From the NCBI GenBank assembly GCA_900542465.1, contig UQNS01000006.1, positions 41,430-105,429 on the forward strand: 64,000 nucleotides of DNA. The letters are read 5' to 3'. Within the stretch, counting starts at the first letter, position 1, and every line of letters begins with the position of its first letter. The notes under the pieces were generated by a model. That model was not told the origin of the DNA, did not search any database, and saw only the letters and a program-made list of their open reading frames with translations. The position numbers were made by a program, and so were the translations under genes. Source of the stretch: an uncultured Eubacteriales bacterium. Lineage in GTDB: Bacteria > Bacillota > Clostridia > Lachnospirales > Lachnospiraceae. Shown here piece after piece: positions 19,309 through 27,586 of this stretch.

Positions 19309-19328
19309 ATTGAAAATAAAAATATGAC

Positions 19329-19384
19329 TACAAGGTCTCGGGAAGCTATAAGCCATTTATTAGCCTCCCGGGATCTTGTATTTT
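19329..19384 (+). terminator. Terminator after the CsoR-family gene
   Basis: A 15-bp stem with two wobbles (TACAAGGTCTCGGGA with TCCCGGGATCTTGTA) closes a 22-nt loop and is followed by TTTT. Confidence 0.85.
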
Positions 19385-19395
19385 AGTTAAACTGC

Positions 19396-19442
19396 TTGAC
19401 AAATGTCCGATATCGTACTAATATCTATATATGATTTCGGAC
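19396..19442 (+). promoter_or_regulatory. Promoter with embedded inverted repeat, likely MarR operator
   Basis: TTGACA at 19396-19401, a 17-nt spacer, and TAATAT at 19419-19424. An imperfect inverted repeat (GTCCGATAT at 19405-19413, ATTTCGGAC at 19434-19442) brackets the -10 and the start site. It is well placed for autorepression by the MarR protein encoded immediately downstream. Confidence 0.65.
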
Positions 19443-19461
19443 TTGGGACGGAGGTGCCTTA

Positions 19462-19917
19462 ATGAGCAAACAATCAGATGCCTTAAAAAGGTTTAATCTG
19501 CTTGCGGCGGAGATAGACAGTTATTATCATATGGCTGCGGTAAAAAAAGACGTTGCGGACAGTGTTATGGACATTTTATATGTCTTATACGATTTTGAAG
19601 AGGGATGTAACCAGAGTGAAATATATAAGCTTACATGCACATCCAGGCAGACAGTAAATTCAGCGATAAAGAAAATGGAAAAGGAAGGACTGCTTGAACT
19701 GAGAAGCGGTTACGGCAGGAATACGATAGTGGTTTTGACCGACAAGGGGAAAGAACTGCAGGACACATGTGCGAAACCGCTGGTCGATGCGGAGAACGAA
19801 ATATTTAATGAGTGGACTAAAGAGGAAAGGGAAGAATTTTTACGTCTGAATACCCTGTATCTGGACGGTATCAAAAAAAGGATAGGATCATGGGAGAGCT
19901 TAAAAAAGACGCGATAA
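19462..19917 (+). CDS. MarR-family transcriptional regulator
   Basis: A winged-helix regulator of 151 residues. The helix-turn-helix is visible around residues 52-75 (NQSEIYKLTCTSRQTVNSAIKKME), followed by the beta-wing LELRSGYGRNTIVVLTDKGKE. It overlaps the following MATE transporter gene by 28 nt and shares its promoter, so it probably represses that pump and itself until a small hydrophobic ligand binds. The inverted repeat around the promoter is the likely operator. Confidence 0.92.
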   Translation: MSKQSDALKRFNLLAAEIDSYYHMAAVKKDVADSVMDILYVLYDFEEGCNQSEIYKLTCTSRQTVNSAIKKMEKEGLLELRSGYGRNTIVVLTDKGKELQDTCAKPLVDAENEIFNEWTKEEREEFLRLNTLYLDGIKKRIGSWESLKKTR

Positions 19918-21302
19918 ATCTGTCAGATGATTTTGACCTGAAGAGGCTGGTAAGATTCGTTATGCCTTCTGTCATAATGATGGTCTTTTCTTCGGTGTAT
20001 GTAGTCATAGATGGATTTTTCGTATCAAATTTTGTAGGTAAGACCGCATTTGCATCAGTAAATATAATAATGCCGTTCATAATGATACTGTCGACCATAG
20101 GTTATATGTTCGGTACAGGAGGTTCGGCGCTGGTATCGATGCTTATGGGACAGGGAAATGAGAAAAAGGCAAATGAAGTTTTTTCAATGCTTACCTATAT
20201 TTTGATAGGTGTAGGAGTAAGCGCATCTATACTTGGATTTATATTTGTTAAGCCAATAGCTGTCATGCTGGGGGCAAGTCCGGATATGCTTCCTATGTGT
20301 ATAAGATATACCAGAATATCGATGATCTCTCTTACATGTTTTATGCTGCAGAACTTTTTTCAGAGTTTTCTCGTAACAGCAGAGAAGCCGAAGATAGGAC
20401 TGTTGGTAATGATCCTGGCGGGGGTAAATAATATCACATTTGACGGGATATTCGTTGGGGCCCTTGGAATGGGTATCGAAGGGGCAGCGTATGCAACAGT
20501 AATGAGTGAATACATAGCAGGACTGATTCCCCTATTTTATTTTTTAAGAAAAAATACAAGCAGGTTAAGTCTTGGCAGGGCCCGTTTTGAAGGGAAAACA
20601 CTGGCAAAAGTATGTGGAAATGGATCATCGGAATTCGTAACCAACATTTCATTATCAGTCGTAAATATCGTTTATAACATACAGCTTATGAAATTCACAG
20701 GTCCGGACGGTGTGTCCGCGTATGGCGCTATCGAATACGTTTCGGCAATATTCATGGGTGTATTTATGGGATATTCCATAGGAGCCTCTCCGGTCATAGG
20801 TTATAAATATGGCGCGGAAGATAAGAGGGCTCTCAGGTCAGTATTCAGAAAAAGCATAGTGATAATGATCGTATTAGGGATAACTTTATTTGCATTGGCT
20901 CAGATTTTTGCGCCGGCAATTGCTGATATTTTTGTGGGTTATGATCATAACCTGAAAAAACTTACGGTATACGCTTTCAGGATCTATGCTTTTGCGTATC
21001 TGACGCTTGGTATAAATATTTTCGGATCGGCCTTCTTCACAGCTCTGAACAACGGAGCTGTATCGGCAGGGCTTTCGCTGACAAGAACGCTTGTATTTGA
21101 GCTTATATTTGTATATGTGTTGCCGCTGTTCCTGGGAGTGAACGGAATATGGCTCTCTATCATAGCTTCAGAGGTCGGAGCTATGGCAGTGACCGTAGTA
21201 TGCCTTATGCATTACAGAAAACGGTATGGATACGGTCAAATGTTATATGATACAGCTGCAAACAAGCATAACATCGGTGCAGGGACCGGAAAAGAAAGGT
21301 AA
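19890..21302 (+). CDS. MATE-family multidrug/cation efflux transporter
   Basis: An inner-membrane antiporter of 470 residues with about twelve transmembrane helices in two similar halves. Family motifs are seen at VMPSVIMMVFSSVYVVIDGFFVSNFVG in helix 1 and at GTGGSALVSMLMGQGNEKKANE after helix 2. It exports organic cations or drugs using Na+ or H+. The start at 19890 lies within the end of the MarR gene after AGGATAGG. Translational coupling with the regulator is likely. It terminates in a strong bidirectional hairpin. Confidence 0.93.
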   Translation: MGELKKDAINLSDDFDLKRLVRFVMPSVIMMVFSSVYVVIDGFFVSNFVGKTAFASVNIIMPFIMILSTIGYMFGTGGSALVSMLMGQGNEKKANEVFSMLTYILIGVGVSASILGFIFVKPIAVMLGASPDMLPMCIRYTRISMISLTCFMLQNFFQSFLVTAEKPKIGLLVMILAGVNNITFDGIFVGALGMGIEGAAYATVMSEYIAGLIPLFYFLRKNTSRLSLGRARFEGKTLAKVCGNGSSEFVTNISLSVVNIVYNIQLMKFTGPDGVSAYGAIEYVSAIFMGVFMGYSIGASPVIGYKYGAEDKRALRSVFRKSIVIMIVLGITLFALAQIFAPAIADIFVGYDHNLKKLTVYAFRIYAFAYLTLGINIFGSAFFTALNNGAVSAGLSLTRTLVFELIFVYVLPLFLGVNGIWLSIIASEVGAMAVTVVCLMHYRKRYGYGQMLYDTAANKHNIGAGTGKER

Positions 21303-21310
21303 ACGTAATA

Positions 21311-21352
21311 AAAACGGCCATAAATGAGAAAACTCATTTATGGCCGTTTTTG
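21311..21352. terminator. Bidirectional terminator between MATE gene and surface protein
   Basis: A perfect 19-bp stem (AAAAACGGCCATAAATGAG and its complement) closes an AAAA loop. The A/T ends serve as U-tracts in both directions. Confidence 0.94.
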
Positions 21353-21390
21353 CGTATTGCGTATATGATCGATTTTAAAATTATATCTTA

Positions 21391-24042
21391 TCAGCTGCGT
21401 TTACGCTTGAAAGCAATAGCTCCGATAGCTGCTGCGCCGGAAGCTATAATAGCAAACACAGATACAGCAAGATTATTTTTATCACCTGTTGCAGGGGATT
21501 TCTTCAGGTCGCTTTCAGAAGCATCCACGACTGAAGGGGATTTTTTGCCCGGTTTAACAGGGCCATTGTTGCCGCTCTGTGCATTTGCAACTGTGAATTC
21601 GGCAGCATCAGTCTTTCCATCAGTATAGACAAAAACGATCTTGTGAGATCCGGCTTCCAGGGTGTTAAGATACTCTGATTTCAGGTCTACTATAGTTGAA
21701 CCGGAAGCGGATGTATACTTATCTTTTGGGGTGACCTGTCCATCGATCTCTATACCTATGAATTTAGAGTAATCTCCGCTGCATGTAAAACTCAAATTGC
21801 CTGTGCTCGGTTTGATCCATGTGAAACCCGCGCCTTTGCTGATCAGATATTTTGGAGCGTCAGGCACAGAAGGGACTGTAGGTTCTGTTGGAACTGAAGG
21901 AGTTGTTTCTGTAGGTTTAGTAGGTTTTGTTGGAGTCGTCTGAGTTGGAACTGTGACCTTATCTTTCCATAGTGCTTTAACGGTAGTCGCCTTGCTGAAA
22001 GTATATTTAGCGCCTGGCTGATACTCGCTGCCGTCTATTGACCATGCCTTGAATTCTTTATTTTCAGGGGCTGTAAAGCGGCACTCAGTAAGTGTGAACG
22101 GCTCTCCTTCTGTGGCAACAGCATCAAGCATAGAGCCGCTTCCTCCGCCGTTGTTATAAGTGATCGTATATTTTTTCTTCATCGGAGTGTCAGCTTCAAA
22201 TGACCAGCTGCCCTTGTATATAAAGGCTTTACCAGCATTATCCGGATTGCCGGAATCCCATCCTGAGAATACATAATTTCCCTTGCTTCCGTCCTTTTCT
22301 CCGGAGATCTTCTTTCCGGCAGTGAATGAAGCCTCTGTGGCAGGTGTAGGGTCTACACCATATTCGAATTCAGGTCCGTCAGGAGGAAGCTGTGCAGATA
22401 CAGGGGCACCATCCCACTGATACTTTACAGTTAACATTTCGCCGCGAACATTGACCTTAACAGTAATGTTTTCTATTGGTGCATATGCATCAGAATTATC
22501 AGGAACGAATCTGCATTTATACATATGGCTTCCAAAATCTCCATATGAAGTAACTTCGCTGTTCCACTCAAAGTGGCCTGCTACAGGAGAACCCTTATAG
22601 GTGACCTTTGCTGTTTCATTGCTGCCTGCCTCTTTTGCACCGATAAGGTCAGCATTATCAACGGCTTTTCCCTTTTTAACACTTATTTCAAGAGGAGTCT
22701 TGCTGATCTGCAGGACAGGGCGTCCAAGATCGAGCTGAGCCTTAGTGAAGGTATTAAGTATAGCGGAATCATATGTATACTTGATCAGACTGCTGTTGAT
22801 GCCTAAAGAATAACCGTTAGATACGGAACCGGAAACAGTAGTTGATGGGGCGTATATACTGTCTACTCCGGCAAGCAGAAGTTTATCCGGAGCGCCTATA
22901 GTGCCTTCATCGTTATTGGTACAGTCTACAAGGTAATTATTTCCTCCATAAGAGATTATATTCCACATATGAGGTCCGGCACCGGTTCCGCCATCCGTAT
23001 TACCTGTTACGATATTACAATCCACAGTGCCGCCCCAGGTCGTAAGATTGCATAAAAGCTTGAAGGCCTTGGAATAACCTTCGCATACGACCCTGGTAGA
23101 TGCATTTCCATCAAATACGTTGAAGTATTCGGACTGACCGCCATATGGGATATCGTCGGAAGGATCACTGTTAGTATTCTTTTCATAGTACTCAGTATCA
23201 TATGAAGTCAGATAGGAAATCTGCTCATTATAGTATCTTATTTTTTCTATATCTGACTTGGAAGCTGCCGCGTTAACGATCTCATTGGCTTTTTTTAGTG
23301 CAACAGTAGCTCTTGTCATGCCATCTCCGCCTTTTTTGACGGTGAGTTTAGGCTGTGCGGCAGAAGAGTCCTGGAAATCCTTGATCACAGCATAGCTTAC
23401 CCAGAAGCCTTTCAGCTCATATGTGTTAGTATTTGTATCTTTTGTGATATACATGTATCCGGTATTTTTGTCATAGCCCGGGAACTTGTCAGGCGTGGCT
23501 CTTGTGATCAGATCGGATTCTGAGGCTGGCGCAACACCGACAGTTTTGTCATACCATGCGGTCGCTACGGGATCATCACTCATAAGAGCTATGAGAACAG
23601 CAGACTTATGCTTCCAGAAAGCGTCATGGTTGGAATTGAGCAGCTGATGAGCACCGGAGTAATCAGAGCTCGTATTTACAGACCATCCGGCATCTTTTAA
23701 TTCCTTAGCTGAGATATAAAGGACAGTATCTGTAATATTGCCATTAGCAACTTCCTTGAACTTGTTGTGAATGACCTTATACACAGCAAGGTCATTTCCT
23801 GAAAGATTCTGCACAGCAGAATATGAGCCCTTCATTGAAAGTGATGATGAAGGCGCAATTATACCGGCAGCAGTGAGGTCGCCGGCATTTCCGGTAAATG
23901 TCCTCTCAAATCTGATGGAACATTCTTTATTCCATTTGACAGATGTCTGAGAAGAAACATTTCCGGCAAGAACAGAGCCGGTAAGAAGGCATGGAACTAA
24001 TGCCATGCAGGCAGCTCCGGCTATTATTTTCGTTTTTTTCAT
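21391..24042 (-). CDS. Cell-wall-anchored protein with transglutaminase-like domain and SPATGD sorting signal
   Basis: A secreted surface protein of 883 residues. It starts with a signal peptide (KKTKIIAGAACMALVPCLLTG...). A transglutaminase-like domain follows, with the triad near C320 (VCEGYSKAFK), H358 (GPHMWN) and D373 (YLVDCTN). Then come a SHIRT/InlB-type region (TVKYQWDGAPVSAQLPP; YTITYNNGGGSGS), a Thr/Pro/Lys linker near 720-750, and a C-terminal SPATGD, hydrophobic helix and KRKRS tail. The second ATG at 24042 is preferred because AAGGAG lies 6 nt upstream; the first ATG abuts it. The enzyme may crosslink, cleave or modify peptides at the cell wall. Target unknown. Confidence 0.85.
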   Translation of the reverse strand: MKKTKIIAGAACMALVPCLLTGSVLAGNVSSQTSVKWNKECSIRFERTFTGNAGDLTAAGIIAPSSSLSMKGSYSAVQNLSGNDLAVYKVIHNKFKEVANGNITDTVLYISAKELKDAGWSVNTSSDYSGAHQLLNSNHDAFWKHKSAVLIALMSDDPVATAWYDKTVGVAPASESDLITRATPDKFPGYDKNTGYMYITKDTNTNTYELKGFWVSYAVIKDFQDSSAAQPKLTVKKGGDGMTRATVALKKANEIVNAAASKSDIEKIRYYNEQISYLTSYDTEYYEKNTNSDPSDDIPYGGQSEYFNVFDGNASTRVVCEGYSKAFKLLCNLTTWGGTVDCNIVTGNTDGGTGAGPHMWNIISYGGNNYLVDCTNNDEGTIGAPDKLLLAGVDSIYAPSTTVSGSVSNGYSLGINSSLIKYTYDSAILNTFTKAQLDLGRPVLQISKTPLEISVKKGKAVDNADLIGAKEAGSNETAKVTYKGSPVAGHFEWNSEVTSYGDFGSHMYKCRFVPDNSDAYAPIENITVKVNVRGEMLTVKYQWDGAPVSAQLPPDGPEFEYGVDPTPATEASFTAGKKISGEKDGSKGNYVFSGWDSGNPDNAGKAFIYKGSWSFEADTPMKKKYTITYNNGGGSGSMLDAVATEGEPFTLTECRFTAPENKEFKAWSIDGSEYQPGAKYTFSKATTVKALWKDKVTVPTQTTPTKPTKPTETTPSVPTEPTVPSVPDAPKYLISKGAGFTWIKPSTGNLSFTCSGDYSKFIGIEIDGQVTPKDKYTSASGSTIVDLKSEYLNTLEAGSHKIVFVYTDGKTDAAEFTVANAQSGNNGPVKPGKKSPSVVDASESDLKKSPATGDKNNLAVSVFAIIASGAAAIGAIAFKRKRS

Positions 24043-24086
24043 TTTCATCTCCTTATGGCAATGGAGTTTTCAGTTATGTCTTTGTT

Positions 24087-24150
24087 ATGCTGACATATGC
24101 CGTGGCAGCATGACCACAGACACATATCGTGAGAGAATCTGCACGATATG
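24087..24150. promoter_or_regulatory. Two dyads in the surface-protein/ileS divergent region
   Basis: ATGCTG (24087-24092) pairs with CAGCAT (24106-24111). CATATCGTG (24123-24131) pairs perfectly with CACGATATG (24142-24150) across 10 nt. No U-tract follows either, so operators for the minus-strand surface gene are more likely than terminators. Confidence 0.4.
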
Positions 24151-24284
24151 ATAATTAAATAATATCAAAAGAAAAAATAAAATTCAAAGAAATATTATTG
24201 ATATAATATATTCTTGATAATCTTTATACATATAGAATCGGGCCGTATGCAGGATTTTTATAATTTTGGGATAAGGTGATTTTA

Positions 24285-24293
24285 TGGTATAAT
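24285..24293 (+). promoter_or_regulatory. Extended -10 promoter of ileS
   Basis: TGgTATAAT with TATAAT at 24288-24293; a weak -35 (TTTTGG) lies 18 nt upstream. The leader is only about 30 nt, too short for a T-box. Confidence 0.6.
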
Positions 24294-24331
24294 CTTTTGT
24301 ACTTATTTTACATAAAGAAAGGGCTTTAACC

Positions 24332-27300
24332 ATGGTGTACAAGAAAGTTTCCCCTAATATGAACTTCCTTGATAGGGAAAAAGAGATAGAAGATTTCTGG
24401 AAAGAAAATGATATTTTCAGAAAGAGTTTAAAAATCAGAGAAGGTGCTCCTACATATACATTCTATGACGGACCTCCTACAGCTAACGGAAAACCGCATG
24501 TTGGTCATGTTCTTACAAGAGTGATCAAGGATATGATCCCAAGACACAGAACTATGAAGGGATATTATGTTCCAAGAAAGGCAGGCTGGGATACACATGG
24601 TCTCCCTGTTGAGCTTGAGGTGGAAAAGGCGCTTCAGCTTGATGGGAAAGAGCAGATCGAAGAGTATGGAGTTGAACCGTTTGTAAAGCAGTGCCGCGAA
24701 AGCGTTTGGAAATATAAGGGAATGTGGGAAGAGTTTTCTTCTAAAGTGGGCTTCTGGGCCGATATGGATGCCCCTTATATCACATATGAGAATAATTTTA
24801 TTGAGTCTGAATGGTGGGCGCTAAAGCAGATATTTGAAAAAGGTCTTTTATATAAAGGTCATAAGATAGTTCCTTACTGCCCAAGATGTGGAACACCTCT
24901 GTCATCCCATGAGGTAGCACAAGGCTACAAGACTGTAAAGGAACGTTCAGCCATCGTTAAGTTCAAGGCAAACGAAGAAAATACGTACTATCTTGTGTGG
25001 ACAACGACTCCATGGACTCTTCCAAGCAACGTTGGTCTTTGTGTCAATCCGGATGAAACTTATGTAAAGGTCAAGGCTGCAGACGGCTGCAGCTATATTC
25101 TTGCGGAGGCGCTTGCTGATAAGGTCCTGTCAGGCCTTGCAAAAAAAACATATGAGAAAGAACAGGCAGCGGCAGGAGCTGAGATCGATAAGGAAAAGAA
25201 GGATTTTGGTCCTGACTATGAAATACTTGAATCATTCAAGGGTATTGATCTTGAAAGAAGGCCTTACGAAACATTGTTTGAGTGTTCAAGAAAAAAGGCG
25301 GAGGAGCTTGGCAGAAATTCCCACTTCCTTGTGGCAGATGACTATGTAACTATGTCAGATGGTACAGGTATAGTTCATATAGCTCCCGCATTTGGTGAGG
25401 ACGATGCGCGTGTAGGAAGAAAGTATGATATTCCGCTTATTCAGTTTGTTGACAGCCAGGGATGCCTTACGGAAGAAACTCCTTATGCGGGCAAGTTTGT
25501 AAAGGACGCGGATCCGGAGATACTTGCAGACTTAAAGGCTAAGGGACAGCTTTTTGATGCTCCTAAATTTGAACATGAATATCCATTCTGCTGGAGATGT
25601 GATACTCCTCTTATTTATTATGCGAGAGAATCCTGGTTCATTAAGATGACAGATGTAAAGGATGACCTCATCAGAAATAACAAGACTATCAACTGGATCC
25701 CTGAAACTATCGGAACAGGCCGATTTGGCGCATGGCTCGAGAATCTCCAGGACTGGGGAGTAAGCCGTGACAGATACTGGGGAACTCCGCTCAACGTATG
25801 GAAGTGCAGCTGCGGCCATATGCATGCGGTGGGAAGTGTTGAAGAACTTAAGTCCATGTCGGAAAACTGTCCGGAAGATATAGAGCTTCATAAGCCTTAT
25901 ATAGACAGGGTGACCATAAAGTGCGAGAAGTGCGGAGGGCAGATGGAAAGAGTTCCGGAAGTCATCGACTGCTGGTTTGATTCAGGATCGATGCCGTTTG
26001 CTCAGCACCACTATCCATTTGAAAATGCAGATAAGTTTGAGCAGCAGTTTCCGGCTAAGTTTATATCAGAGGCCGTTGACCAGACAAGAGGGTGGTTTTA
26101 TTCACTTCTTGCTATATCGACTCTGCTTTTTAACAAGGCGCCTTATGAAAATGTAATCGTTCTTGGACATGTTCTTGATAAGAATGGTGCCAAGATGAGT
26201 AAATCCAAGGGTAATTCTGTGGACCCTATGGATGCGCTCAATACCCATGGAGCTGATGCTATCAGATGGTATTTCTACGAAAATTCCATGCCATGGCTGC
26301 CTAACAGATTTTATGATGAAGCCGTTACAGAAGGACAGAGAAAATTCCTCTCAACTATCTGGAATACATACTCATTCTATATTCTCTATGCAAATATTGA
26401 CGGATTTGACCCTACTAAATATGAGCTTGATAAAAAATCGTTGTGCGTCATGGATAAATGGGTCCTTTCAAGGCTCAATACTCTTATAAAAGAGGTAGAC
26501 AGTCATCTTGAAAATTACAGGATAACCGAAGCGGCCAGAGCTTTGGAAAAGTTTACTGATGAACTTTCCAACTGGTATGTACGCCGTGGACGTGAAAGAT
26601 TCTGGGCTAAGGGTATGGAGCAGGATAAGATAAATGCTTATATGACTCTTTACACGACTCTTGTAGAGCTCTGCAAGCTTGCTGCGCCTATGGTTCCGTT
26701 TATGACGGAGACTATATATCAGAACCTTGTAAGAAGCGTCGACAGCTCCGCTCCTGAAAGCATCCATCTTTGTGATTATCCGTCTGCTGATGAAGAAATG
26801 ATCAACAAGGAACTGGAAGAGAACATGGATGATGTTCTTCAGGTGGTAGTTCTTGGACGTTCATGCCGTAATGCAACTAATATCAAGACACGTCAGCCTA
26901 TCGCAAAAATGTACGTGAGTGCCGCTTTTGCACTTGGTGATTTCTATACAGAGATCATTGAAGATGAGCTTAATGTTAAATCTGTGGAATGGTCCACCGA
27001 CGTATCTGAATATACGGAATATACGTTGAAGCCTCAGCTTAAGATCCTGGGACCTAAGTTTGGAAAGTCGATCGGTAAGCTTAAGACTATTCTTGAGAAC
27101 CTTGACGGAAACGATGCGGTTTCGCAGATCAACGAAACAGGCTTCCTTACGATCGCTCTTGACGGTGAGGAGATAAAGCTGGAGAAAGAAGATCTTCTTA
27201 TAGGAATGAAGCAGAAGGAAGGCTTTGTTGCCGAATCTGAGAATGGGATCATCGTTGTATTTGATACGACGCTTACACCTGAACTCATCGAGGAAGGATA

Positions 27301-27547
27301 CTTCAGAGAGCTTGTAAGTAAGCTCCAGACAATGCGTAAAGATGCCGGTTTTGAAGTTATGGACAGGATAAATGTTTATATTCAGGCTGGTGGCATAAAG
27401 GATGCGCTTGTTAAATATGAGAATAAGATCAGGGAGATCGTTCTTGCAGATAATATTTTCTTTGACAGGTCTTCAGAAAATGGCGTGTTTGAGAAGGAAT
27501 GGGATATCAATGGAAACAATGTGATTCTTGCAGTTGAAAAAATATAA
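24332..27547 (+). CDS. ileS: Isoleucyl-tRNA synthetase, type 2 (long form)
   Basis: Charges tRNA-Ile with isoleucine. The protein has 1071 residues. The HIGH-type motif is PHVGH at residues 55-59 and KMSKS lies at 621-625. The editing (CP1) domain lies between them, with CPRCGTPLSSHEVAQGYK marking its entry. The sequence and length agree with the eukaryote-like type 2 enzymes, which in other bacteria are naturally tolerant to mupirocin; that phenotype is inference here. It has its own extended -10 promoter and a short leader with no T-box. Confidence 0.96.
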   Translation: MVYKKVSPNMNFLDREKEIEDFWKENDIFRKSLKIREGAPTYTFYDGPPTANGKPHVGHVLTRVIKDMIPRHRTMKGYYVPRKAGWDTHGLPVELEVEKALQLDGKEQIEEYGVEPFVKQCRESVWKYKGMWEEFSSKVGFWADMDAPYITYENNFIESEWWALKQIFEKGLLYKGHKIVPYCPRCGTPLSSHEVAQGYKTVKERSAIVKFKANEENTYYLVWTTTPWTLPSNVGLCVNPDETYVKVKAADGCSYILAEALADKVLSGLAKKTYEKEQAAAGAEIDKEKKDFGPDYEILESFKGIDLERRPYETLFECSRKKAEELGRNSHFLVADDYVTMSDGTGIVHIAPAFGEDDARVGRKYDIPLIQFVDSQGCLTEETPYAGKFVKDADPEILADLKAKGQLFDAPKFEHEYPFCWRCDTPLIYYARESWFIKMTDVKDDLIRNNKTINWIPETIGTGRFGAWLENLQDWGVSRDRYWGTPLNVWKCSCGHMHAVGSVEELKSMSENCPEDIELHKPYIDRVTIKCEKCGGQMERVPEVIDCWFDSGSMPFAQHHYPFENADKFEQQFPAKFISEAVDQTRGWFYSLLAISTLLFNKAPYENVIVLGHVLDKNGAKMSKSKGNSVDPMDALNTHGADAIRWYFYENSMPWLPNRFYDEAVTEGQRKFLSTIWNTYSFYILYANIDGFDPTKYELDKKSLCVMDKWVLSRLNTLIKEVDSHLENYRITEAARALEKFTDELSNWYVRRGRERFWAKGMEQDKINAYMTLYTTLVELCKLAAPMVPFMTETIYQNLVRSVDSSAPESIHLCDYPSADEEMINKELEENMDDVLQVVVLGRSCRNATNIKTRQPIAKMYVSAAFALGDFYTEIIEDELNVKSVEWSTDVSEYTEYTLKPQLKILGPKFGKSIGKLKTILENLDGNDAVSQINETGFLTIALDGEEIKLEKEDLLIGMKQKEGFVAESENGIIVVFDTTLTPELIEEGYFRELVSKLQTMRKDAGFEVMDRINVYIQAGGIKDALVKYENKIREIVLADNIFFDRSSENGVFEKEWDINGNNVILAVEKI

Positions 27548-27586
27548 GATATAAAAAAGTTCAGAAATTATTTTTGTGAGGATACT

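Noticed and set aside
24240..24331. T-box leader before ileS.
   Set aside because: The TATAAT at 24288 leaves only about 30 nt of leader, and no T-box TGGNACCGCG-type sequence is present upstream.
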